This document shows positions 27,166 to 35,658 of a stretch of 64,000 bases of DNA, piece by piece (the first letter of the stretch is position 1; every line of letters starts with the position of its first letter). The notes beneath the pieces were generated by a model. The model made no database searches and was not told the DNA's origin. It was given only the letters and a program-made list of their open reading frames with translations. The DNA is taken from assembly GCA_035760965.1 (NCBI GenBank), contig DASTRY010000079.1, positions 42,366-106,365 of the forward strand, in the 5' to 3' direction. The DNA comes from JADGHX01 sp035760965. Its GTDB lineage: Bacteria; Pseudomonadota; Gammaproteobacteria; Steroidobacterales; Steroidobacteraceae. A program made the translations under genes and the position numbers.

Positions 27166-28185
27166 ATGTCGACAACAGACAAAGACATCCGCGAGCGGGC
27201 ATCGTACTGGGCGGCCCGTATGCACGAATCGTCGGACGCGCTCTCGGCCGCCGAGCGCGAGGAGTTCGAGAAGTTCGTTGCCGATCCGCGCAACGAGCGG
27301 GACTTCCGCGGCGCCAACCTGATCATCTCGATGATGCCCGAGCTGCCCGCGGCCGATCGCGCCCGCTGGGTCGAGGAATACAGCGTCGCCACCGACGAGC
27401 GCACTCAGTCGCGCCGGCAAGTTCTGCGGTGGTGGGCCGTTGCCGCGTCGATCCTCACGGCGGTCGTGCTCGGCGGCTACTTCGCGCAGACGCGGCATCT
27501 CTTCGGCGGTGAAGCGTATGTCACGCGCAAGGGCGAGACGCGCACCGTGAAATTCGAGGACGACACCGTCGCGTATCTCAATACGCAGACCGAGGTGCGC
27601 TGGCTCGGCACGTCGGACGATCGCCGCGCGGAGCTCACCGAGGGCGAGGCGCTGTTCGACGTCGCACACGATGCCGAGCACCCCTTCCGCCTCATGCTCG
27701 GCAACAGCGAGATTCGCGTGCTCGGCACGCGCTTCAACGTGTATCGCAAGCCGAACGGCAACACGACGGTCACCGTGCTCGAGGGCTCGGTCGAGGTGCG
27801 TGGCTTCGGCAACGGCAGCACGCCCGAGTGGACGCGCACGTTGAACGCGAACGATCAGATCGACTACGGCGCGCTCGGGCTCTTGCACGAGCCGCACCCG
27901 ACGCGAGCGCAGGATGCGGTGCGCTGGCGCAGCGGCAATTACATCTTTGAGAACCAGCCCGTCTCCATGGTGTTGGACGAGCTGACGCGCTACACGGATC
28001 AGCGCATCGTGATTCGCGACCCGCGCATTGCCGATCTGCGCATCAACGGCGCGCTGAACACGCGCGACGTGCGCAAGGCGCTGCGGCAGCTGCAGACGCT
28101 CGACTCGAAGATCGAGGTCAAAGAGAACAACAACACGTTCACGCTCGACTACCGGGCGCAGCAGCCGGATCGAGGAAAGGACTGA
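27166..28185 (+). CDS. FecR-family anti-sigma regulator
   Basis: The 339-residue inner-membrane protein has a cytoplasmic DUF4880-like N-terminus (ASYWAARMHESSDALSAAER), one transmembrane helix (about 85-105, WWAVAASILTAVVLGGYF) and a periplasmic FecR domain (YVTRKGETRTVKFEDDTVAY, LNTQTEVRWL, GEALFDVAHDAEHPF, VLGTRFNVYR). A C-terminal STN-like fold follows (FENQPVSMVLDELTRYTDQR). The periplasmic part should contact the STN domain of the receptor and the cytoplasmic part the sigma factor. The ribosome site is CCGGAGG, a few bases before the ATG. It completes the sigma-FecR operon and probably responds to the lasso receptor. Confidence 0.91.
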   Translation: MSTTDKDIRERASYWAARMHESSDALSAAEREEFEKFVADPRNERDFRGANLIISMMPELPAADRARWVEEYSVATDERTQSRRQVLRWWAVAASILTAVVLGGYFAQTRHLFGGEAYVTRKGETRTVKFEDDTVAYLNTQTEVRWLGTSDDRRAELTEGEALFDVAHDAEHPFRLMLGNSEIRVLGTRFNVYRKPNGNTTVTVLEGSVEVRGFGNGSTPEWTRTLNANDQIDYGALGLLHEPHPTRAQDAVRWRSGNYIFENQPVSMVLDELTRYTDQRIVIRDPRIADLRINGALNTRDVRKALRQLQTLDSKIEVKENNNTFTLDYRAQQPDRGKD

Positions 28186-28454
28186 CATGCTCACCCCATT
28201 CGGGCGCGGCCGGCGACCGGCCGCGATCGAGGCGAACGCGGAGCGCAGCGGGCGCGAGGCATTCGTCGCACACGTCGCGGGGTATCGGGGACGGCAGAGC
28301 GAGCCGGACCTGCGCGCCGCGCTCGAGCGGCACCCGATCGAATGCGGACCCGGCGAACGGGCCGTGCATCTCGGGCGCATCGCAAATCGTTTGAACTATC
28401 ACAACAGAAGCGTCGGCACGCCCTGCGCCGCGCACACGAGGAGGAAGTCCTAAC

Positions 28455-28685
28455 ATGCTCATTCTGACCCGGCGCACGGGCGAAACAGTGATGATCGGTA
28501 ATGAAGTGACGCTGACCGTGCTGGGCGTCAAAGGGAATCAGGTCCGCATCGGAATCAACGCGCCGAAGAGCGTGCCGGTGCATCGCGAAGAGATCTACGA
28601 GCGCATCAAGCGCGAGCTCCAGGGCGATGTGAACGGCAACGTGGACGAGTCGGCGGCGCCGAAGAAGGCCGAGCTCGCGCGCTGA
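28455..28685 (+). CDS. csrA: Carbon storage regulator CsrA
   Basis: The 76-residue RNA-binding protein matches CsrA almost end to end: MLILTRRTGETVMIGNEVTL, then VLGVKGNQVRIGINAPKSV and VHREEIYERI. The RNA-contacting residues Arg6-Arg7 near the start and Arg44 region of HREEIY are in place. It binds GGA-containing leaders and controls translation of many mRNAs, including motility and biofilm genes. The C-terminal tail (NVDESAAPKKAELAR) is longer than in E. coli. A strong AGGAGG ribosome site precedes the ATG. It follows fecR by about 270 bases, which hold no convincing gene, and probably has its own promoter. Confidence 0.96.
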   Translation: MLILTRRTGETVMIGNEVTLTVLGVKGNQVRIGINAPKSVPVHREEIYERIKRELQGDVNGNVDESAAPKKAELAR

Positions 28686-28861
28686 AACGGCGTGCGGGCG
28701 GGCGCCTGTCGACGGCGCAGAAGACGCCGGCAGGCGTACGACGGGCAGACGAACGAGGCACAGGTCGCCTTTGAAAGGCCCCCGGCGCTGCGCACGGATC
28801 GATGCAGTGCCGGTTCGGGCACACTGCGGGTCACGAGATCCCATCGGACCGGAGCAGCTCC

Positions 28862-29380
28862 ATGAGTGACGCGGATGATCGCGAGTGGCTCGACACCCTT
28901 GCGGGGCAGCTCTCGCGTGCGCGGGCGGCGGATGCGGCACCCGCCACCAGCGAGCCGAAGATCGACGCTGCCGCTCTCGAAGGTAATCCATTCGATCGCA
29001 AGGGTCCGACTTGGCGGACCGCCGTGCGCGCGACCGGCACGCGCGGCTGGGCCGCGGCGGCCTTGGCAGTGGCCGTGGTGCTGCTCGGCTGGCATCTGAG
29101 CCCGAAGACTTCCACGAGCGAGATGGCACGCGCATCGAGCGACGGCATCGTGCGACTCGAAGCCGCGAACCCGCGGGCGCTTCGCGAGCAGATCGTCGCC
29201 GAGCTCCGCGCGGCCGGCGTCCAAGCGAATGGGTACGCGCAGCTCGGAATCGATGGCATCGACGCGGACCTGGCGCTTCCGCTGTCGGCCGACGTCCAGC
29301 GCGTGCTCGCAAGTCACCAGATTCCGGCGCCCGCCGACGGCGCCTTGCGAATCGAGATCGCCGCGTCGAATCGTCGCTAA
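28862..29380 (+). CDS. Hypothetical single-pass membrane protein
   Basis: The 172-residue protein has an acidic N-terminus (SDADDREWLDTLAGQLSRAR), a transmembrane helix near 60-78 (GWAAAALAVAVVLLGWHL) and a C-terminal domain of about 90 residues (LREQIVAELRAAGVQANGYA, LPLSADVQRVLASHQIP) with no recognised family. The architecture resembles anti-sigma-like proteins, but no partner is adjacent. The start was placed at 28862 because GGAGC lies 5 bases upstream; the frame is open earlier. It follows csrA on the same strand with about 175 bases between. Confidence 0.65.
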   Translation: MSDADDREWLDTLAGQLSRARAADAAPATSEPKIDAAALEGNPFDRKGPTWRTAVRATGTRGWAAAALAVAVVLLGWHLSPKTSTSEMARASSDGIVRLEAANPRALREQIVAELRAAGVQANGYAQLGIDGIDADLALPLSADVQRVLASHQIPAPADGALRIEIAASNRR

Positions 29381-29687
29381 GGTGGCAGTTCCCCGCCCCC
29401 ATCGCAGACGCTGAGCATCAGCACACGCATCGCCTTCTTCATTCCCTTCATCCGCCGCGCAGCTTGCGCGCGCTTAACAAAACTCACGCGCGCGCAGCGA
29501 CCTTTCCGCTTGCCGCGGCAACTTAATCACCGACAGCGAGCGTGCAAGACGAGGACGCGGCCCACGCCGGTGAGCGACGCTCACCCATTTCGTGAACCGT
29601 CATCGTTTGTCCCCTGCGCCGCTCGAGCCCTATGGTCGATTCGACGTTGCCCCGATCGCGGGCACGACGTTCTCGGGAGAGACCACC
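29381..29687. other. Gene-free stretch with a palindrome
   Basis: This 307-base gap contains an AT-richer run (about 29475-29530) and a perfect 17-base palindrome (29569-29585). No ribosome site-led open frame, RNA gene or terminator was recognised. It presumably holds the promoter of the small lipoprotein gene downstream. Confidence 0.4.
29569..29585. promoter_or_regulatory. Perfect 17-base palindrome (operator candidate)
   Basis: Eight-base arms GGTGAGCG and CGCTCACC flank a single A. The site lies about 100 bases upstream of the ATG of the small lipoprotein gene at 29688. A dimeric repressor or activator could bind here, but no regulator is linked, and the sequence could also arise by chance in GC-rich DNA. 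Confidence 0.3.
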
Positions 29688-29960
29688 ATGCCAGCCACGA
29701 CATGTTTTCGCGCTCTCAGTCTGCTCATCGCGCTCGGCCTCGGGGCTTGCGCGACCGCTGCGGATCCCGTGCCGACGACGCATGCGCTTCTGGAGAGCAT
29801 GCGCGCCGCGCCGCCCGCCACCGAGCAATCGTGCGCGGCCGCCAACATGGCGCTGGTGTGCTCCGGGAGCGCGATTTCGCGGGTGCGGCCGACGGACTTC
29901 TCCGGCGGCACCTGCACATGTGCCGACCGCACCGAAGCCAAGCTCGGCGCGTGGCACTGA
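29688..29960 (+). CDS. Small hypothetical lipoprotein, cysteine-rich
   Basis: A 90-residue protein with a lipoprotein signal (ALSLLIALGLGAC, lipobox LGAC). The mature part is short and holds four further cysteines (SCAA, LVCSG, TCTCAD), which could form disulfides in the periplasm. The ATG at 29688 follows GGGAGAG by 7 bases and is preferred over the earlier ATG in the same frame because the signal peptide begins there. No family is recognised and it appears monocistronic. Confidence 0.6.
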   Translation: MPATTCFRALSLLIALGLGACATAADPVPTTHALLESMRAAPPATEQSCAAANMALVCSGSAISRVRPTDFSGGTCTCADRTEAKLGAWH

Positions 29961-30608
29961 GCGCTGCCGCCGAGATTAAGAAAACGTAATGCCTGAAGGC
30001 GCTTGCGCACCCGTGAGCCGGGTGCCGCGGCGTCCGTCCCGATCTCGTTTGACATCGCGCGGCAGGCGGCCGACCCCTCGGGTCGCTATAATGCGACAGT
30101 GTCTCGGGGAGACCGGTCGACCGCATAATCGACGCCGCCGCACAGGCGCGCTCCATCGCGAACGGACGCACGGCTCGCAGCCCCACAAGGCTGCGCCGCC
30201 TGCAAGGCTTCGCAGCCTGCACCGGCCCACTCACCGGCGCCGACCGCTCGCGCAGGTCAGGGACAGGAGCGTGTGCGACGAGCTTGTCACGGCGGGTCGC
30301 CGTCTCCACGTTCCGGAGTCGATGCAGTTGGCGCATCGCACGCGCGATGGCACGGGATGAGCGGGCATTTGCCCTGTTCCCGGCATGGGCATGTCGGTTG
30401 CAACACGGTTAGCGGTTCCTTCGCCTTTCAAGCAGCAGAGACGTATGCGGTTCAACGGCGCGCACGGCGTGCACAGTGAGCGAACGACTGAGGGTTTTTG
30501 GTGCGCGCGTACCCGCGAATGCGGCGACGTCCGACATGCACATCAGCCCGCGCGTCGCGCGGCGTGTGAGATGCTTGCGGCGCACTTCTCGAGAGCGAGC
30601 TGAGCGCC
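29961..30608. other. Long gene-free region upstream of opgG
   Basis: The 648 bases carry no convincing gene. A TATAAT at 30087-30092 has a short GACCC/GGGTC inverted repeat directly upstream but no -35 box at normal spacing; the nearest TTGACA (30049-30054) is 32 bases away. If it is the opgGH promoter, the leader would be about 500 bases long. Weak GC inverted repeats (such as GGCTGCG with CGCAGCC near 30190-30220) occur. No tRNA or known regulatory RNA was recognised. Confidence 0.35.
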
Positions 30609-32159
30609 ATGCAGCGATACATTCTGATGCTCGCTGTCATCGCCGTGGCGCTCCTCAGCGACGCAACCGGCGGATCGGGGGACGTGCAGCCCGCGCCGAC
30701 TCCGCAGCAGTTCGGCTTCGCAAACGTCGACAAGCTCGCGCGTGAGCGCGCCGCCAAGCCATATCAGGACACCTCGCCGAAGCTGCCCGACGCCATCGCG
30801 AACCTCACGTACGACCAGTACCGCGACATCCGCTATCGCCCGGCCGATGCCATCTGGCGCGGTCAGTCGATGTTCGAAGTGCAGATGTTTCATCGCGGCG
30901 CCAATTTCGACAAGCGCGTGAACCTGTACGAGGTGAGCGAAGCGGGCGTGCGCCCGATCCTCTACAGCACCTCGATGTTCGACTTCGGCAAGCTCAACTC
31001 GCCCGGACAGCTGCCGCCGGAGACGGGCTTCGCCGGCTTCCGCGTGCATTACCCGCTGCACACGCCCGCTTACAAGGACGAGGTCATCAGCTTTCTCGGC
31101 GCCTCGTACTTCCGCTTCCTTGGCCGTAACCAGGGCTATGGCGCCTCGGCGCGCGGTCTCGCGGTCGACACGGCGACCGAGAAGGGCGAGGAATTTCCGT
31201 TCTTCACCGACTTCTGGCTCGTGCGTCCGAAAGCGGACGATCGCGTGCTCACGATCTATGCGCTGCTCGACAGCAAGAGCATCGTCGGCGCGTATCGCTT
31301 CGACGTGCGGCCGGGCACGGTCACGCAGGTCGAAGTGAGCAATCACCTCTATCCGCGACGCAAGATCGAGAAGCTCGGCATCGCGCCGCTCACCTCGATG
31401 TTTCTGTTCGGTGAGAACAGCGGCCGGCGCTTCGACGACTTTCGCCCCGAAGTGCACGACAGCGACGGGCTGCTCGTGAACAACGGCGCCGGCGAATGGC
31501 TGTGGCGCCCGCTCGTGAACCCGACGAAAGCGCCCATCGTGTCGCGCTTCGTCGACGAGAACCCGCGAGGCTTCGGTCTCGTGCAGCGCGACCGCGACTT
31601 CCGCAACTACCAGGACAACGAGTCGCGCTTCGAGCGGCGCGTCAGCTACTGGGTCGAGCCGCTCGGCCACTGGGGCAAGGGCAGTGTCGAGCTGGTCGAG
31701 CTGCCCACGCGCGAGGAGATTCACGACAACATCGTGACGTACTGGGTACCGGCCAGCCCCGCCGAGGCGAACCGGCCGCTCGCCTACTCCTACGTGCTCT
31801 CGGCGTTCGCCAACTCGACGCGCTGGCCCCCGGGCGGCAAGGCAATTGCTACCCGCATCGGCACGGCCGCCGTGGGTGGGTACGATGAAAAATCGAACGC
31901 CCGGCGCGTGTTGATCGACTTCGCCGGGGGCGACCTCGACAGCCTGAGCGGCGCGCAGCCGGTAAGGGCCGAGGTCAAGGCGAACGGCGCCGACATCGAC
32001 TCGGTCACCGTTGAGCAGATTCCGGGTACGACCACGTGGCGGGTCGCGTTCCGGATGACGCCGAAGGGCGATGGCGCGGTCGACATGCGCGCGAACCTCA
32101 CTCTGTACGGTGAGGTGCTGACGGAGACCTGGAGCTACCTGTGGTCTCGCGACACTTGA
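30609..32159 (+). CDS. opgG: Periplasmic glucans biosynthesis protein OpgG (MdoG)
   Basis: The 516-residue exported protein has a signal peptide (MLAVIAVALLSDATG) and the OpgG fold throughout. Motifs include YDQYRDIRYRPADAIWR near the start, HYPLHTPAYKDEVISFLGAS, ENSGRRFDDFRPEVHDSDG and a C-terminal Ig-like part ending in ETWSYLWSRD. OpgG acts in the periplasm on the beta-1,2-glucan backbone and is needed for osmoregulated periplasmic glucans, which affect motility, envelope stress and host interaction. Length agrees with the family (about 510). It is followed after 10 bases by opgH, the normal operon order. Confidence 0.96.
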   Translation: MQRYILMLAVIAVALLSDATGGSGDVQPAPTPQQFGFANVDKLARERAAKPYQDTSPKLPDAIANLTYDQYRDIRYRPADAIWRGQSMFEVQMFHRGANFDKRVNLYEVSEAGVRPILYSTSMFDFGKLNSPGQLPPETGFAGFRVHYPLHTPAYKDEVISFLGASYFRFLGRNQGYGASARGLAVDTATEKGEEFPFFTDFWLVRPKADDRVLTIYALLDSKSIVGAYRFDVRPGTVTQVEVSNHLYPRRKIEKLGIAPLTSMFLFGENSGRRFDDFRPEVHDSDGLLVNNGAGEWLWRPLVNPTKAPIVSRFVDENPRGFGLVQRDRDFRNYQDNESRFERRVSYWVEPLGHWGKGSVELVELPTREEIHDNIVTYWVPASPAEANRPLAYSYVLSAFANSTRWPPGGKAIATRIGTAAVGGYDEKSNARRVLIDFAGGDLDSLSGAQPVRAEVKANGADIDSVTVEQIPGTTTWRVAFRMTPKGDGAVDMRANLTLYGEVLTETWSYLWSRDT

Positions 32160-32169
32160 GGGCGATTGC

Positions 32170-34194
32170 GTGAATGAAGAGAGGAATCGGCATCTGGCCC
32201 ACATGGCGCGGCGACGGCGCGCGCTGTTCTTCGGGCTGACGTTCGCGAGCTCGATCCTCGCCACGCTGCTGATGCTCGACATCCTGAACGCGAACGGCCT
32301 CACGTTCGCGGAGCACCTGGCGCTGCCGCTGTTCTTCATCCTGTTCACGTGGATCGCCGGCGCGTTCTGGACGGCGATCGCCGGCTTCTGCATCCGCCTC
32401 ATCGGGCGCGACCCGGCCGTGCCGCATCCCGAGGACGTGGCCGGCCGCCCGGTGCAGGGTCGCACGGCGCTCATTCTCTGCACCTACAACGAAGACTTCG
32501 ATCACGTCGCCGCCGGCATCGACGCCATCTGGACCTCGCTCATGAAGCAGCCGGAGCAGGCGAAGTTCGACTTCTTCATTCTTTCTGACACGCGCAAGCC
32601 GGATATCGCCGCGCAGGAGGAGACGGGCTGGAAGAAGCTCGTGCGCCGGCACAACGCGCGCGGCCGCATCTTCTATCGCCGGCGCGAGAAGAACACGAGC
32701 CGCAAGGCGGGCAACGTCGCGGACTTCGTCACCAAGTGGGGTGCGGGCTACGACTACATGATCGTGCTCGACGCCGACAGCGTGATGTCCGGCAACGCCG
32801 TGGTCACGCTCGCGAAGCTGATGGACGCGAGCCCGCAGATCGGGCTGCTCCAGACCCTGCCATGCCCGGCGGGCCGCGAGACGCTCTTCGCCCGGCTGCA
32901 GCAGTTCGCCGCGCGCCTGAATTCGCAGATGCTCTCGAGCGGACTGGCGTTCTGGCAGCTGAGCGAGAGCAATTACTGGGGACACAACGCGATCATCCGG
33001 GTGCGTGCGTTCGCGCAGTACTGCGCGCTGCCGCGCCTACCGGGGTCGGAGCCGTTCGGCGGCGAGATCCTGAGTCACGACTTCGTCGAGGCCGCGCTGA
33101 TGCGCAAGGCCGGCTACGAAGTGTGGATGGTCCCGGACCTCGAGGGCAGCTGGGAGCAGGTGCCGTCGAACCTCATCGACTTCGCCGCGCGCGATCGGCG
33201 CTGGGCGCAAGGCAATCTGCAGCACCTCGGCGTCATGCCCCTCAAGGGCCTGCACTGGGTGAGCCGCATTCACATGATCACGGGCGTGCTCGCGTACGTG
33301 ACCTCGCCCTTGTGGATGATCGTGCTGATCCTGAGCTCGATCGTCACATGCCAGGAGGCTATTCGCGGCTATCAGTATTTCGAGCCCGGAACGTACTCAC
33401 TGTTTCCGATCTGGCCCGAGTACCGCACGGGCGAGATCGCGCTGCTGCTGACGGTGACGATCGTCGTGCTGCTCTTGCCGAAGGTGCTGGGGGCGACGCT
33501 CGCGCTCGTGAATCCGGTGCAGCGCAAGCTGTTCGGCGGCACGGCAAACATTCTCAAGAGCCTTTTCGCGGAGCAGCTGTTCAGCATGCTGCTCGCGCCG
33601 GCGATGATGATCTTCCACACGAGCTTCGTCCTGCAGACGCTGTCCGGCATCGTGGTGAAGTGGGATGCACAGGCGCGCGACGACCGCGGTATCAGCTTCC
33701 GCGAAGCGTTCATCCGCATGAAGTGGCACGTCTTCATCGGTATCGCGTGGGGCGCAGTCATTCTCGCGCTCGCGCCGCGCTTCATATGGTGGATGCTGCC
33801 GGTGATCGCGGGATTGCTCCTCAGTCCGCCGCTTGCCGTGCTGACGAGCCGCGCGACGGTAGGACACCGGCTGCGCGAGCGCGGCTACTTCCTGACGCCT
33901 GAAGAGACGAGCACGCCGGTGGAGCTCATGGGTATCGAGGCGGTGAACACGCCCGAGTATCACGCGCCCGCAACGGCGGACGATTTCCATCCGGTGCCGG
34001 AACATGCGCCTCTGCGAATGGAGGCGGCGCCCTTCGATCGCTACAGCCTGCGTTACGGGCTCGCGAAACGCGCTCCGGTCGTCGTCGTGGCCGAGGATAC
34101 GTCGGCCGCCAATCCGCGGGTGTCCGCGCCGCAGGCGCCCGCCGCCAGCTCGCCGCGTCCGGCGCCGCAACGCGTCGATCGCGTGAGCGCCTAG
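32170..34194 (+). CDS. opgH: Glucans biosynthesis glucosyltransferase OpgH (MdoH)
   Basis: The 674-residue inner-membrane family-2 glycosyltransferase makes the linear beta-1,2-glucan of periplasmic glucans from UDP-glucose. Visible parts: two N-terminal membrane helices, the catalytic domain with LILCTYNEDFDHVAAGIDA, DADSVMSGNA and ILSHDFVEAALM, and the RDRRWAQGNLQHL signature of processive enzymes, then several C-terminal helices. It lacks the long N-terminal cytoplasmic extension of the 847-residue E. coli protein, a difference seen in other lineages. Start is GTG at 32170. Its stop overlaps that of the convergent beta-propeller gene. Confidence 0.95.
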   Translation: MNEERNRHLAHMARRRRALFFGLTFASSILATLLMLDILNANGLTFAEHLALPLFFILFTWIAGAFWTAIAGFCIRLIGRDPAVPHPEDVAGRPVQGRTALILCTYNEDFDHVAAGIDAIWTSLMKQPEQAKFDFFILSDTRKPDIAAQEETGWKKLVRRHNARGRIFYRRREKNTSRKAGNVADFVTKWGAGYDYMIVLDADSVMSGNAVVTLAKLMDASPQIGLLQTLPCPAGRETLFARLQQFAARLNSQMLSSGLAFWQLSESNYWGHNAIIRVRAFAQYCALPRLPGSEPFGGEILSHDFVEAALMRKAGYEVWMVPDLEGSWEQVPSNLIDFAARDRRWAQGNLQHLGVMPLKGLHWVSRIHMITGVLAYVTSPLWMIVLILSSIVTCQEAIRGYQYFEPGTYSLFPIWPEYRTGEIALLLTVTIVVLLLPKVLGATLALVNPVQRKLFGGTANILKSLFAEQLFSMLLAPAMMIFHTSFVLQTLSGIVVKWDAQARDDRGISFREAFIRMKWHVFIGIAWGAVILALAPRFIWWMLPVIAGLLLSPPLAVLTSRATVGHRLRERGYFLTPEETSTPVELMGIEAVNTPEYHAPATADDFHPVPEHAPLRMEAAPFDRYSLRYGLAKRAPVVVVAEDTSAANPRVSAPQAPAASSPRPAPQRVDRVSA

Positions 34195-35492
34195 GTCAGC
34201 GCGTACACGTTCCCATCGGTGCTGCCGAAGTAGATGGTGTCGCCTACGATGGTGGGCGAGGAGAGCACTGCACCCACGCTCATCATGCGGCTCACGCCGA
34301 TCACCATGTCGTCATGGAAGTAGTCGAAGAACGCGGCTTCGTAGTTCGGCGTCCCGTCCGGCTTCGTGTAGGTCGCGCCGTTCTCCCTCGCACCGTCGGT
34401 GGCATATTCCCACGCGACCTTCTGCTGCTTCAGGTCGATCGCGAGCAGCTTGCCCGAATGCGTGCCGACGTAGAGCGTGTCGCCCGCAACCGTCGGCGAC
34501 GAAAACATGGGCCACAGCAGCTTCAGGGAGAACACGGGATTGCCCGAGTCCGCCTCCAGCGCGTGGAACATTCCCGAGTCGGATGTCGTGAAATAGAGGC
34601 GCCGAGCGTGGACGAGCGGCGTGCCGATGACCCACGAGCCCTTGTTCGAGAAGGTCCAGCGCTCCGCGCCGGTCTTCGCATCGAGGGCGTAGACCTTCGA
34701 GTCGCGGCAGCCGAAATACACGACGCCGTTCGCGATGACGGCGGAGGACTGGATGCCGGTTTGGTTGTGGATGTCCTGATCCTCACCGGTCTTGTAGCGC
34801 CACTTCTCCCGGCCGGTCGCCGCATCTAGCGCGTAGAAGAACGTGTCCCAGCTCCCGATGTAGACGGTGCCGTCGGCGATCGCGGGGGATGCGTGCACGA
34901 CATCGCCCGTCTGGAATTTCCACTTCAGCGCACCCGAGGCGGCATCGAGCGCGTACACATTCCCATCGCCGCTGCCGAAATACACCACACCCTGAGCGAT
35001 CGCGGGCGACGACAGATACACGTCGAACGGATCGGCGATCAACTCGCTGGCCGGCTCGCTGCCATGCAAGTGTTTGGCCGTGAAGCGCCGCTCGCCGTCC
35101 GTCTTGAAGGTCCAGCGCGAGGCGCCGCTGTGGGCATCGAGCGCATAGAGAATGCCGTCGTAGCTCTCGATGAAAACGAGGTTGTCGGCAACCGCTGCGG
35201 ACGACACGACGCGACCTTTCGTCTTCGCTTTCCAACGCTGCGCGCCCGTCTTTGCATCGATCGCGTAGACGTAATGGTCCGTGCTGCCGAAGTAGAGCGT
35301 GCCGTTGGCATGAGTAGGAGACGAAACGACCCAGCCGCCGGTCTTGAACTTCCACTTCAGGCCGTGCAGCGTCGGCACGCCTTTGTCTCGACTCACGCCG
35401 CCATGTCGAGCATCGCCGCGGAACATCGCGGGTTCGTCGGCGAACGCCGCCGCCGCAAGCGCCAAGGTCACGAGCGCACAAAGTGTTTTCAT
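34191..35492 (-). CDS. Secreted PQQ-like beta-propeller repeat protein
   Basis: The 433-residue protein has a signal peptide (LCALVTLALAAAAFA) and about seven to eight repeats of the pattern G-x-(V/L)-Y-F-G-S-x-D-G-x-(V/L)-Y-A-L-D-A-x-(T/S)-G, for example VVYFGSGDGNVYALDAASG and LYALDAHSG. This is the BamB/PQQ-like propeller fold. The ligands for PQQ and metal of true quinoprotein dehydrogenases are not evident, so it is more likely a binding scaffold. It is not next to Bam components. The C-terminus overlaps the convergent opgH stop. The function is unknown. Confidence 0.85.
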   Translation of the reverse strand: MKTLCALVTLALAAAAFADEPAMFRGDARHGGVSRDKGVPTLHGLKWKFKTGGWVVSSPTHANGTLYFGSTDHYVYAIDAKTGAQRWKAKTKGRVVSSAAVADNLVFIESYDGILYALDAHSGASRWTFKTDGERRFTAKHLHGSEPASELIADPFDVYLSSPAIAQGVVYFGSGDGNVYALDAASGALKWKFQTGDVVHASPAIADGTVYIGSWDTFFYALDAATGREKWRYKTGEDQDIHNQTGIQSSAVIANGVVYFGCRDSKVYALDAKTGAERWTFSNKGSWVIGTPLVHARRLYFTTSDSGMFHALEADSGNPVFSLKLLWPMFSSPTVAGDTLYVGTHSGKLLAIDLKQQKVAWEYATDGARENGATYTKPDGTPNYEAAFFDYFHDDMVIGVSRMMSVGAVLSSPTIVGDTIYFGSTDGNVYALT

Positions 35493-35658
35493 GTGGGGAG
35501 ACCGTCGCGTCGTGGAATTGTCGATGAGCCTAGTGATGGCGCGCGCGAATGCACACTCTCTGCGGCAACGCGAGCGCGCGGCGCGACGAGTCCGTTTGAT
35601 CCGTTACGAGCGCGGCGATGAGCCGCCGCGAAATCGAGACAGGTCGTGCGGCGTGTCG

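Noticed and set aside
28187..28453. 88-residue frame between fecR and csrA
   Set aside because: A purine-rich site precedes its ATG, but the composition is unlike a protein, no motif is seen, and its end runs into the csrA ribosome site.
30049..30092. TTGACA and TATAAT upstream of opgG as one promoter
   Set aside because: The spacer is 32 bases, far from 16-18, so they cannot work as one sigma70 promoter.
34191..35492. PQQ-dependent dehydrogenase or BamB
   Set aside because: The propeller repeats fit, but quinoprotein catalytic residues are not seen and no Bam gene is adjacent.
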